Assembly: GCF_016808335.1 (NCBI RefSeq)
Contig: NC_053153.1
Location: forward strand, 23,856,090-23,920,089
Reading direction: 5' to 3'
Length of the DNA stretch: 64,000 bases
Origin: Panicum virgatum
Lineage: Eukaryota > Streptophyta > Magnoliopsida > Poales > Poaceae
Shown: in pieces, positions 24,872 through 37,800 of the stretch
How the letters are laid out: the number at the start of each line of letters is the position of its first letter
How positions within the stretch are numbered: position 1 is the stretch's first letter
Notes under the pieces: model-generated
The model's input: the letters and a program-made list of their open reading frames with translations, nothing else
Told to the model about the DNA's origin: nothing
The model's database searches: none
Program-made: the position numbers and the translations under genes

Positions 24872-25887
24872 GTGCCGTTTCGACACGCTGGCATCAAATC
24901 GCGCACCGTAATTTGCAAATAGCTGTGTAGAAATGGAGGAAATTGCCAGCGGCCATACACAGGCACGCGAATGGGCAGGGGCAGCCAACCAATCGAATTC
25001 AAAGCAGTGTCGGTTCACATGAAGAGTGAAGAGATTGGCCCCGTGCCTGTTCACACACAGAATGTTCGATCCCAGATCTGGCTACAGCTCGCGCACGCCG
25101 GCACCGACGCACAAGCTGCCCAGTGGCGAGCTGTGGACTGGAGTGCCGCCGCTGAAGCCTAGAGATGCTCGGACAACGGGCATGCCCGCGCAAACGCAGG
25201 GCCACACCGCCACAGAACCGTGCCCCCCACCGAGACACATGGTGCCCGCCAGTTTTGGCATGACCGGACCTGCAAACAGTGCCATCATGAGCGCAGGCCA
25301 AATTTGGTACGAAAGGTTGAAGACCTCCCGCAATCATACTGCTCATCACTTGGTTGTAACTGTGCGTGCAAAGCCTTCTTTGGGGTAGATTCCTAGGTCA
25401 CGGGAGAAAGTAATAACTAATAAACCCATCTGGTTACAGCAACCCTTGACGCACCAACCTTTTGCAAATAAGGCATGTGTAAGTCGAGCAGTATTACAGG
25501 CACAATTTACACCGAGTGGCCATCTCGTTGCAACCAGCTAAAACCAATTCTACCTTCTACCTGTGGGAAACTTCCGTATGGAGCCAATGTAGTTGTCGCA
25601 ACAAAATTCCCACCACTTGTGTGTAGCACGTCCAACAAAACCATATACACGACGAGCACATGGCTGAGGACGTCTCTACCTTTTCCAGCAACGAAACTAC
25701 AAATGAATGCCAACCCTAAGACTAGCACATCTCCCTATCCTTTCTGGTGACACAACCCCTTCCAAGATCTACTGGACGAAGATGGCGTCATGGTAGCGTC
25801 CTCGCTCCTCACTCCCACCCCCGCCGGGGGTGCCCACATGCACTCCCCTGTCATAATGGTGCTTGGTGCTCCATGACATCATACTAT
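24872..25887. other. Intergenic: former PMT upstream region and exportin-4 3' flank
   Basis: No coding similarity found. Short overlapping frames on both strands at 25000-25390 have no recognisable domain. The part nearest 25887 is presumably the exportin-4 3' UTR; I could not identify a confident polyadenylation signal on the minus strand. Confidence 0.5.
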
Positions 25888-28800
25888 CTACTTGATCTGC
25901 ATGAAACTTGAGACGTCCACCAGGAAGCTGAGGAGATTTTTCCTGAATCTCTGCCTGTTCAGCCGGTCGAGCGAGCTTGAGAGATTGTTTGAGCTTGTGA
26001 GGTTATGGAAAGCAGTTGCCAGCCTTGATTTCATGGTCGGATTCTGCTGTTTCTCGAGCAACTCATGGACCAATCTCTGCAGATGATGGAAGCAAGGTGA
26101 GAATATGTAGCAAAACAGCAAAAAATGTAATAATTTTGTGCTTGATTTGATAACTATTAAGTTACTTAAAACCAAAAGGTACAGGATAGAATTGCACAAC
26201 AAACTTCAGAAAGGAACAAATGTTTGTCAGTGTCTCAGTGAGATTATAAATAACTCCGTGATACAATACTTGTTTTCATCTCTACGGAAGAGAGGCAGAC
26301 CTGATATAGCTCCTGTTCACAGAACAATAAAGGAAGCAAAGCATCCGCAGCATGACCTGCTAATTCCAATCTGCAACAGTAGCATGAGGGCTTAGGAGTA
26401 TACTTTACATAGAACTGGAGCTACTGAGAAAAGATTGAAAAATTATGCCAAATAAAGTTTTGCCTCACTCAAGATTCGGGAGCTCCTTAAATCAAATAAT
26501 GCTACACAGAGCTCACCTGAAATCTTCAAAAAGAAGAATTTGCAGGAGAATCCTCAAGAAGTGACTTGAAATGCTTTCCTGCACTTTGCCACCTGATCCT
26601 TCAGATTCCATAAGCTGTGAGTTCAGTCCTCCTCTGCCTTTCAGCCTTTCTTTGAAATGGTATGAAGCAAGAGCATTTACTGCTGTCAGGCACCTCTCAA
26701 AAACATCGGTATCCTGCAATAGATCAAAAAGAAAAAAGTCTGAGCTATATCAGCTGGAAGAATAAAAATTTGCACTTCAGTGTAAAGGTGCAAATTAATT
26801 CACATACAACAGAGAATTCAATTTGTAAAGGACACCAGAAGTGAATGGGGTAAGTTCCATTTGGTTGATAAGAACTAACTTCACACTAGTTCCATAAGTT
26901 TCCTGAAGGTGGACTTTGAATCTTTGATATACCTGTGAAGATTATACTATAGCTGTTCTTGGAACATGGTTCTCTTCAAGAACCAATTGAATCACTGATT
27001 ATAACCAGGATAATTTTAGCCTATTGGGCCACAAATGACCTGGTTGTGACATTATTAACGAAAGTGACATTTCATGTTCTCCATGATATGTCACAGTAAT
27101 GTACCAACAAGATCATCAAACACCTGCTCTGCACAGATCCCTATAAATAATAGCAAAAGTTATCCTGTGGCTCAGTCCTTAGACTCCGATCTAAGCTTTC
27201 AGATATACTTCGTTTCAGAGAGCCCGCAAACTAATTCTCTGGCCTTCCCTATGCACAACAGTTAAGATTTGAAGTGACAAAAGGATCAAGAGCTACTAAG
27301 TTTTCAGTAGCAGCAGTCAATAGACACTATACAGTGATGACTGCAAACTATGCGACTTCAGTTCAGAACTTTTTTTGCAAATATATGGTCGAATTTTTGT
27401 TTTATTCAGCAATTCCCAAACTTGCTGATGCTAACCCAAAACCGACTTAAGACACAAAGAACAGAACAGAGAATGCAGCTCTAGAGAGTGTTGATGCCTG
27501 ATTACGGAGCCCAAAGTCAAGACTTCCAATAATCCTTGCAAAAGCATCACTATTTAAGTGAGCAACCTTTTCTGGGTATACTTCCAACAAGAGTGACATA
27601 AGCACGAAATACTGCAAAAGAAACCAGATTTTCTGTTAGCATTTAATTGCCACTGTCCTCTATTACAAAACAAAGGAGAAAACTCAAAAGGACTTACATC
27701 ACGACTGAGTTTAGGGTATTTCAGAAGGTCCAAAGATATCAAGGGAGTCACAATATCAAGACCAACATAGATAACCTGTGAAAGTAACATCTCAGTTATA
27801 GAGTTTCAAGATAATTACAATTATCTCTTCATCTGAAGAAAAAGCAATGCGCTTGGTTAAATAAATAAATTATTGACATCGTTAAGTTTTCTTCCTTGGC
27901 TGGAAAATACAACCGGCAAGCAGAATGCAGCACCTTATGAGTTTAAAACAAGGAGAAGCTCCAAAGTTCAAACCCAAGGTATGTGGTAATATAACAGTTT
28001 GACCCTTGTATTGATTGACGAATCTATATCTTCATGGTTTTGTGGTTAAAAAAAGTACAAAAGAGTTGGCTAAAGATGGCATGAGCAATCAATGTTCTGG
28101 AGTTTTCAGTTGGTGATTCCAACCAAGTCCTAACAATCTGACACTCAACATGAAAGATACTACATACATTTTTTTATGAAAGAAACAAAATTGCAGAAAC
28201 ACCAGCTGTGTACCTCTGCAATATCTGGCGAACCTTCACCATCACAATCAGACAGAAAGCCAACCTGCAGTTGTCAACAGTGTCTATTAGTTGCGTGGGA
28301 AGTTTTGTGTAGGAGAGAATAATGGATGTATTCCTCCAACCCTAAAAGGGTGTGTATATATAATTCCTATACATGGGCCTCTAAATGGGCCTCTATACAC
28401 ATGGGCTCAATATACACCAACACCCCCCCGCGGTCTGAACTACCGGCACAGCGGTGTTCGAGACTGGACAACAAGAAAGCCAACACTTCCCCGCAGTCTA
28501 AACAACCGGCGCAGCGGTGTTCAAGACTGGACAAGAAGAGAGTACAAAGAGAGAGCAAAGGACTAATACCCCCGCGGCCACAACTAGCCACCGGCTACAT
28601 TGAGGCTGGAGCGAAACTCCGAGAAGGTCGAGGAGAGCAGTCCCTTGGTGAAGATGTCAGCAAACTGGGAGGTAGTCAGGACATGGAGTACCCGAACATC
28701 GCCGATGGCGACTCTGTCGCGCACGAAGTGCAGGTCAATCTCCACATGCTTCGTCCGTTGATGCTGGACGGGGTTGGTGGAGAGATACACGGCGCTGACA

Positions 28801-31800
28801 TTGTCGCAGTAGACGAGCGTGCTCTTGGCGAGCGGGCTGTGGAGCTCCGCCAAGAGCTGTCGTAGCCAGGACGCCTCCGCCACGCCGTTAGCGACAGCCC
28901 GGTACTCCACCTCAGCACTAGAGCGGGAGACAACCGGCTGCCGCTTGGACGACCAGGAGACCAGGTTGCCGCCCAGGAAGACGGCGTAGCCGGAAGTGGA
29001 GCGACGAGTGTCCGGGCAGCCAGCCCAGTCAGCGTCGGTGTAGATCACCAGCTCGGCAGAGGACGAGCGGTGAAACACCAGGCCGAGATCCACTGTGCCA
29101 CGGACGTAGCGGAGGAGACGCTTCAGTGCAGCAAGGTGTGACTCCCGGGGATCATGCATATGGAGACAGACCTGCTGGACAGCGTAGGTGAGGTCCGGCC
29201 TGGTGAAGGTAAGGTACTGCAAAGTGCCGGCCAGACTCCGGTAGGCAGTAGGATCAGCCACCGGATCACCCAGATCAGCAGACAGCTTCGCCTGAGTGTC
29301 GACAGGAGTGGAGCAGGGCTTGCAATCAGTCATCCCAGACCGCTCCAGAATATCGAGTGCATACTGCCGCTGGTGAAGGAGAAGACCAGACGGGCGAGGC
29401 TCAATAGTGACGCCCAAGAAGTGGTGGAGCTGACCAAGATCCTTCATAGCAAACTCCTGCTGCAGAGAGGAGATGACGCTCTGAAGCAACCGCTAACTGG
29501 AGGCTGTGAGCACAATGTCATCGACGTAGAGCAACAGATAGGCAGTCTCATCCCTACGGCGGTAGATGAAGAGAGACGTGTCAGACTGGCCTCAGTGAAC
29601 CCCAATGTCAGCAAGAACGTGGCGAACCGAGAGTACCAAGCCCGAGGAGCCTGCGTCAGACCATAAAGAGACTTGTTGAGCCGACAAACCATATCCGGAC
29701 GACTCAAGTCCACAAATCCCGCTGGCTGAGAGCAGTAGATAGTCTCTGACAGAGTGACGTCCAGCTGGTGCACAGGCCAAGAGCGCGAGAGCGCAAGCGA
29801 GAGGACCGTGCGCACTGTAGCGGGCTTCACGACTGGACTGAAAGTCTCATCATAGTCCACACCAGGTCGCTGAGTGAACCCCCGGAGAACCCAGCAAGCA
29901 TTGTATCGCTCCAGTGTGCCGTCAGCCCGAAGCTTATGCGTCCAGATCCACTTGCCAGTCACCACATTGCAACCAGACAGACGCGGTACGAGATCCCACG
30001 TCTGGTTGGCAAGAAGAGCCGCGTACTCCTCTTCCATAGCGCGACGCCAGTGAGGATCCGCCAAGGTGTCGCGGACAGAGGGTACCGGAGAGACCTGCGG
30101 CTCCCCCTCGTTGGCGGAGAGAGTCGCGGCCTGAGACGCCATCGGTCGAGTCACCATGGGATGGATATGCCGAGGATCCCGATGGATGACTCGCGGGTGG
30201 TACACCTCCGGCTCGGCTCGAGAGGGAGCCGGAGGAGGCGGCGGTGGCGACGGCTCCGGTGTAGGCGTCGCAGGAGGTGGCGCCGGTGTCGGCGCCAACC
30301 GACGCCGGTACACCTGCACCGGCTGAGCGTACCGCTGTGGCGCTGGTGTCGGCGCCGAACGACGCCGGTACACCTGCACCGGCTGAGCGTACCGCGCAGG
30401 TGCAGGGGAAGGCACCGGGGCCGCGCGTGGCGCAGCGGGAGACACCGGGTCCGCGCGCGGCACGACCGGAGGTCCGGGGGCCGCACGTGGCGCGACCGCA
30501 GGTACCGGGGCCGCGCTCGGCGCAGCAGGGATCACCGGAAACGGTGCCGGTGCGCCGGGAAAACCTGCAGGGAAAGGACAAACAGGTAACGGTGGCTGAA
30601 CCACCGGGTCAATCGGAAACAAAGACTCCAGCTCGGGGTCAGGAGGAGTGGAGGTGGAGTAGGGGAAATCCGACTCGTCAAAGACGACGTGTCGAGAGAT
30701 CAGGACGCGGCGAGATTTGAGGTCAAAGCATCGGTACCCCTTGTGGTCAGGGGAGTAACCGAGGAACACACAACGAGTCGAGCGGGGCGCCAGCTTGTGA
30801 GAAGCGGTGGCGGAGGTGTTAGGGTAACACGCACACCCGAAGACCTGAAGGTGGTCGTAGCGAGGAGGTTTACCGAAGATAGTGTGGTGTGGAGTGAGAG
30901 CAGGAGAAGTAGTGGACGGAAGGCGGTTGAGCAGGTAGGTGGCGGTGTGGAGGCTCTCAGCCCAGAAGCGCGGGGGCAGAGAGGCCTGGATCAAAAGGGT
31001 GCGCACGACGTCGTTCGTCGTGCAAATCATCCGCTCAGCATTGCCGTTCTGAGGAGAGGTATACGGACAAGACATACGCAGCTGAACACCCCGAGAGAGG
31101 AAGAAGGAACGGGAGGTGGAGTTATCGAACTCCCGCCCCGTTGTCACACTGGACGGCCTTAACGGTGAGGCCGAACTGAGTTGACTCCCAGGCAAAGAAG
31201 TGGAGGTCTTAGACTTTGCGTGCAAAGGTAAAGTCCAAGAGTAATGAGAAAAATCATCAACAATGACCAGATAATATTTATAGCCAGACATGCTGAGTAC
31301 AGGAGATGTCCACAGGTCACAGTGAATAAGATCAAAAGCATGCGCAGCATGCGAAGAAGAAGAAAACGAAAGTCTAACATGACGACCTAACTGGCACGCA
31401 TGACAGATGTGCTTAGCAGGAGCCCTAGTACATGAAACATCGGTACTACGACTAAGCTGAGCCAAAACGTCGCGGCCGAAGTGACCAAGCCGGCGGTGCC
31501 AGGTGGTGGAAGATGGCGTCACGGCAAAAGCAGTAGACGAAGAAGAAGTCAAAGACGGAGCAGCGGAAGCAGGAAGCCGAAGAGTGTAAAGGGGCCCCGG
31601 GCTGTCACATCGGAGAAGCGGACGCCAGGAAGCCGAATCCTTCACAGTAAGACCAGAAAAGTCAAATTCGATAGAACAGGAGTTGTCAGCAGTAAACTGA
31701 CGAATTTAAAGAAGGTTGTGAACCATTTGAGGAGCAACAAGAACATTAGAAAGACAAGGAGCAGAACCCACGGCGGTGACAGAAAGGCAAGACTCATCAC

Positions 31801-34800
31801 CAACCCTGATAGAAGAAGGACAAGAAGGGTGTGGGGGTCGGACAGAAGAGAGAATACCGGCATCAGGAGTGGTGTGGAAGGAGGCACCCGATTCGGCGAT
31901 CCACTCGGTGCTGACCGGCGGCGTCAGTCCCATGGTGCTGAAGGACTGCGCCAGAGCGGCCTGGTCCCACCCCCCAGGCCACGTCGGCTGCTGGCTGGGC
32001 TGAGCGGGCGGGGTCCAGTACGGCGCGGAGAGGGGAGCAGCACCGTTGAACATGGCCATCGGCTGGAGCTGAGGACAAGCCCCTCTCCCGGACCCTAGAA
32101 CGGCCACATCGACATGCGCCCTGACCATGGATTGCTGAAGGGTGGCCAGGGCGTACCTCCAGGGGCAGGAGCAGAAGCGGGAGTCGGAGCCGGAGCCGGC
32201 AGAGTCGGCGCGCCCCGACGGCCCCCACCGGTACTGATACCCGCAGAAGCAGGGCCACCAGTGCCACCACCACCACCACGCCCCCCCCCCCCCCCCCCCC
32301 CGGTCGTTGACGTCCACGGCCTCCCCCACCTCCAGTCTGCCCGGCGGGAGCAGCACCAAGGAGAGAGGTGGCAGGGGCGGCGGAGGAAGCCGGTGGAACA
32401 GCGACGAGCGCGGTGGAGGTGGACGTGGGCGATCCAGGCACGAGACCCCTGGTGATCTCCTCGAGGGCGAGGTCGTCCCGGACCTGCAGGAAGGAGGGGA
32501 AGGGCCTCTGGCGGGCGATCCAGCTCTTCAGGTGGTCATAGGTGCTGCTCAGGCCTCGCAGGACATTGAGCACCAAGACCCGATCGAACACCGGATCCCC
32601 GAGGTCGTGAAGAGCATCGGCCATGCCCTTCATCCGCCGGCAGTACTCACTAACGGAGAGGTCCCCTTGCACGAAGGTGCGGAAGGTGGCGTCGAGCTGG
32701 AGGGCGCGGTACTCGGTGTTGCCGAGGAACTGCCCCTCGAGCGCCACCCAGGCCTGCCGCACTGTGCCTCCGTGGGTCCTGACGAGGTCCTGAAGATCTA
32801 GGGAGATGGTCCCGAAGATCCTGCGCCTCGATCGGTGTGTCGAGGATGACGTGGTCGTTGAGGGCGTAGCGGCGGAGGGCGAGCAGGACCTGGTCTCGCC
32901 AGCGTCCGTAGGAGGAGGACGTTGTGTCGAGGAGGACGGTGACCAGGGCCCTGATGTTCTGGACGCCGGCGGCCTGGAGGTGGAGCTCGACGACCATGAG
33001 GTCGGTCGGGTCGTACCGGGCTCCAGATCCAGCGGGCGGGGCCTGGTGAGAGGAAGAGGCGCCGGGCTCCGGAACGACGGGCCGGCCGGAGGGGACGCGG
33101 AGGAAGTGCTCCGCCTCGGCGACCCGGAGAGCGGAGGCTTCGGCCGTGGCGCGCTCGCGCTCCCAGGCGAGGGCAGCCATGCGGACCCGCTCCTGGGCCG
33201 CCGAAGCCTCCGACTTGGCGGCGAGGAGGGCTGCGGCGAGAGCGGCATCGGCCTGGTGCCCGCGGAGGGCGGCGGCGGAGAGTGGCGCATCCGCGGGCGA
33301 CATCCCGAGCCCGGTCCACGCGGGATCGGGCTCGGCGGCGGCGGCGGGCTGCTTGCTCGCGGCGACGGTGCGGTGGGCAGCAGCGGCGGCGGGATCGGCG
33401 GCCGGCGGCATCCGTGGGAGCCGCAGGGCGGCGAGATCGGCGGCCGCACCCCCTGGAGCAGCGCCCACGGCCTGCAGCAGCTGCGCTGCGGCCTGCAAGA
33501 CCGCCGGATCGGCGCCCGCGGCCTGCAGCAGCTGCGCTGCGGCCCGCAAGGCAGCCGGATCGGCGCCTGCGGCGGCGGCCTGCACGGGCGGCTCCACGAT
33601 GGGCGGCGGCACAGGAGGCTCCAGGACAGGCAGTGGGTGCACGGGCGCGGTCTCCGCAGCGGCAGCACCAGCCCCGGCGTCCGGCGCAGGTGCGATGGCG
33701 GCAAGCGCGACGGCCGGGGCGCGCCAGGCCAGAGGAGGCCAGGCGGCGGCGCCAGCCCCTGCGGCCACCACGCCCCCTGCGCCCGCGACAGCCGCATCGG
33801 TGTCTGCGGGCGCCAGGAGGACCAGCGCGGCGATGGGACGGGGCGGGGGAGGCCGGATCGGAGCCCAGGGAGGCCCGGGCGCCCGGCGGCGTCGGCCCCC
33901 GCAGCCCCGGCGGCGGCAGCACCTCCGCCCGCACCGGCGGCCTGGAGCAGGGCAGGGGAGGAAGGAAGGGGAGGGAAGGAGGAAGGGGAGAGGGAGGGCG
34001 GCGCCGGCGGCCGGCCATGGCTCCGGCGGCGGCGGCGGCCCTGGGATGGGAGGGAGGAGAGGAGAGAGGTGAAACCCTAGGCTAATGATACCATGTAGGA
34101 GAGAATGATGGATGTATTCCTCTAACCCTAGAAGGGTGGGTATATATAATTCCTATACATAGGCCTCTAGATGGGCCTCTATACACATGGGCTCAATATA
34201 CACCAACATTTTGGTCAGATAACACACAATAGGGTGTAAGAGAACAAAACTTACCAAATCCTTTGAGCATATATTTGTAAGAAGACGAAGCAAAGCACGC
34301 AGATCCTTGTATTTTTCAGCTTGCGACTCGCTACGCAAACTTGAAGAAACTGAGAGCATTACCTACAAAATAGATATAAGGGTCAGGCCATGAAGAAAAT
34401 TACCTGCAAACTCCAAAAAGATGGGAATTTTATTGCTGCAAACTGCAAGTAACATTTTAAATTCCTTTTTTCTCGAACACACAGGAGAGCTGTGTATCAT
34501 TATATTAAGGAGAAAAAGGGGTTTTAAAACCCATACAACAAACTGAACGCCAACACCCACTCACACCTTAACGAAGAGTTTGCATGCGCCTATTGAACCA
34601 TAGACATCCTGACCTTGACCTAGAGCAAAAACCTCCTGAAGAGTAGCCTCCATTTGGCTAAGGTAAGACAAACCTGAGCCCCAGCCTAGCCCCAAAGCTG
34701 CAATTCCTCCATAGCGAGCATTAACACTCCCACTAGATTAGGCAGAATTCCATAAAAAAACACAGCGGCTGTGGTGATTCCAAATGGACCACACGCCCAG

Positions 34801-37800
34801 AGTGACAATCGAGTTGAGCCCCTTACAAGCCTGCAAACCATCCTTTCTGCTACATGCTGAACCACACTTGTCTCTCGATAGGTATTGCATCACTCACTCA
34901 TGTTAATTTCTTTAACAGACTATTTAAGTTATTAACATTTGATGACTATCTAAACATGCACTAGCCACTAGTGTCACCTAAACATCACCAATTAGATCTT
35001 TTCTTTTTTCTTTTAAAAGAGTCAGGCCCGGCTCTAGGCCTAGGCGGGAGGGGTGACCATTCAGACTCCCAAGTCCAGTCCGTCAAGGACTCTAGGCAGG
35101 GGCGCAGCCAGGATCTGAACATAGGCGCGGGGGGGGGGGGGGCAAGATGGTAAATGAAAAATGGTCATATTGGGAAAAAATCGATCAATAAGAATAGGTC
35201 TATCAGACCATATATCTGGTTGTATACATAGATAGATCCTCATATATATTGCCATTTATTTCTCAAACTATCTAACCAATAGGCTTAATTTTTTTTTCAT
35301 TTTCTTTATGGCCCAAGAACTGCCAACGACGCCATCCCAAAAAGATTGAAAGAGAGTAAAAATAACTACAACTAAAAGAAGGAAACAATTAGGGTGGAAC
35401 GTCCCCCTCAAAAAAATTAGGGTGGAAACAATAATTAGTAGTAATAATTTTTATGTATTGAAGCAAGTAATACTAATTATTCATGGCTTGATCATTAAAG
35501 AATTGCAGAAGCCAAAATGGGAGTATTTTATAACATCCGTGGCTAGGGTTGGTAATGGGCCATGGTCCTAATACTCTCTTCACAATCCAACTTGGCCCTT
35601 AATATTTTTAGCTCAAAATTGAATAAGATTAGAGCTCGGCCCTTTTAGGGCCTGGCTCTTATTATCTAGGCTAAAAAATAAGACCCTTTACCACCCCTAT
35701 CCGTGGCCAACTAGATTGGCAGGGCATAAAGATGACAGTCACAAATAGCCAAACGATGTCTGCGTACTTGGCAGCGTATTCAGATTTTACAGATGAATAA
35801 ATAAGACGCGTATCAGCAGCTAATTGAGGAGAACAATCAGAAGGCTTAAGCTTTGGCAATTAAAATCTCAAGCCTTACTCAGCAGGTTGTGCTAATCCGT
35901 GAGCTCATTTGCATGTCCGTGAGGAATAGCAGGGGGCAGCTGTTAACAAACTACTGATACAATTAGCCTGCTGATTAATATCTACTGGGAGATCCGTTGT
36001 TAGGGGGGGCAGGCCCAACCCCTGTGGCTCCGCCCCTGACTCTAGGTGACCAGGCCCAACCCCATACATTCCCATGTCCAGACTCCCAAGTCCAGTCCGT
36101 CAAGGACTCTAGGTGACCAGGCCCAGCATCGCCGGGGCAACCATGCGTTGCGTGCGCGAGCTTGTCGACTCGAAAGGGACCAGTCATGATTCAGCGAGCG
36201 ATGGCGACTGCCAGCGGCAAAACTGAAACGTCGAGTCACATGGGAATATGGGATGGCTGTCTGTTGCGCCTTGCCTTCATCGTGAAACCAAAATGCCCAC
36301 GAATGCCCGTGCCTGGTGCTGCCTACCTGCTGTGCTTGGTGCCCCTGTCCTGGACACTTGTCTTTCCTTTCAACCGGTCCATAAGATACTGATTATTCAT
36401 TTAATTCTCTACTGCTTAGTTCATTATCTTCTTAGCAAGTTAGAAAAAAATTGCTAGGGTTTTAAATTTTCAATTCTAATATTTATTGCCTTTGACAATT
36501 TAGTTCTTTACTCTTCAATTTTACAATCATGGAGCATTATTATTGATAGCTAGAGTTATTGGAGCTTGACTCTTATTTGAGGTAATCATACTAGTCTCAT
36601 TTTATGCTCTTTTAGTTTGTAAATTATTTTCCAAGAATTGAGTACACGTTACTACTATCATTGTATGCTTTATCATTTTGCAGACGTAAAGAATTTTTAT
36701 TTCAAGGGTCCATAGTATTGGTTCACTCTAGGGCCCTCAAATCCGTAGAGCCAGCCCTGAACAGAGTTCATTAGTGTGACAAGCATTTCTGCAGAAATTA
36801 ACAAAAAAAGCACCAGAGGAAAAAATTCTTAGAATGTTTTTGGCATAGGGAAGCTGGGAAGGAAATATAATTACTATCGTGAAGTTACTACTGTTGGTTT
36901 TAGTAAAATGGTTGGCAACAATTCTTTGAGAACCATTGTAGTTCCCAGTTCATTCAAAATCATAAGATACCTAACGCTTAATAGTAATCAAATTAAGTAA
37001 TTTTAATTCATCCACAATCTGAGCCTGCAACTTGCAGCAATACAAGATACCCTTTAATAATGGAGCTCTGGAACTGCCTTTCTTAAGCAAAAGTCCATTA
37101 CACCATCACCTGATATTGGAAAAATTATTAACACGAAATAAAAAATAGTAAAAACTCATATTCTCACCTTCCCAATGTTATGAGAGGAGTATATCTGGAG
37201 CAGTCGCAGGCAGAAGCTCACCAAAGCTGATGTTTCTTTAGCATCCAAGAATACAGCTTGACCATCAACAAAGTCAACCACAAACTTGAGTATCATATAT
37301 ACAACTGTAGACTAAAGAACAGGAAACATAGTCAATTGAATGATCTTCAAGGTTCACTTGTATAGTGATAGTAGGATGCTTGAAAAATAACCATACCTGA
37401 TTTTTGTAGATCTCCAGAAGAGTCAAGAGTGGGTTCATCACAGTACGACCCATCTCAAATAGAACTTTTTGAGTTCGAGGTTGAGCAGCCCTAGCAGCTC
37501 CTCTTAGTCGTTCCAATAGACAACAGACCTGCAGTCATGGACTTATTTCCTTTATTCTTGTCTAAAGGAGCACAAAGCAAAGATCATGCAGACTTACCAT
37601 GTAAATAACATCTGCTTGTTGTGCCACAGATTTGAGATCACTCCTACTAGCATTTTCTACTAGGCACCCTGCAATTGGTCCCATGAGATCCCTCAGGTAC
37701 CTTTAAAGGAACCAATACAGGCACTGTTAAGCCTCTCATATTGTTTCTTAGAATAACAGACAGAAGCAAACAATAATCTTACTGTGCAGATGCTTCAGGA

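Larger units (their letters stand above)
28308..34208 (-). mobile_element. Copia element 1 in XPO4 intron 26
   Basis: Ty1/copia element, 5.9 kb, read leftward (same sense as XPO4). Identical 115-bp LTR lengths and a perfect 5-bp TSD TTTTG (28303-28307, 34209-34213). TGGTATCATTAGC (minus, plus 34081-34093) next to the right LTR is the initiator-Met primer site. A C-run at 28423-28429 next to the left LTR is the polypurine tract on the minus strand. By eye the LTRs differ at 6 of 115 positions. Gag and pol carry several lesions. Confidence 0.95.
35023..36759. mobile_element. Outer hAT-type element in XPO4 intron 25
   Basis: Ends CAGGCCCGGCTCTAGG (left) and, inverted, CAGGGCTGGCTCTACGG (right). 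Flanking 8-mers AAAAGAGT and AACAGAGT match at 7 of 8, the hAT TSD length. Interrupted by the inner element at 35097. Non-autonomous: no transposase frame seen. Confidence 0.7.

Noticed and set aside
32806..34085. Plus-strand frames of 424, 308 and 267 codons
   Set aside because: Exact antisense of copia 1 gag; products are low-complexity shadows.
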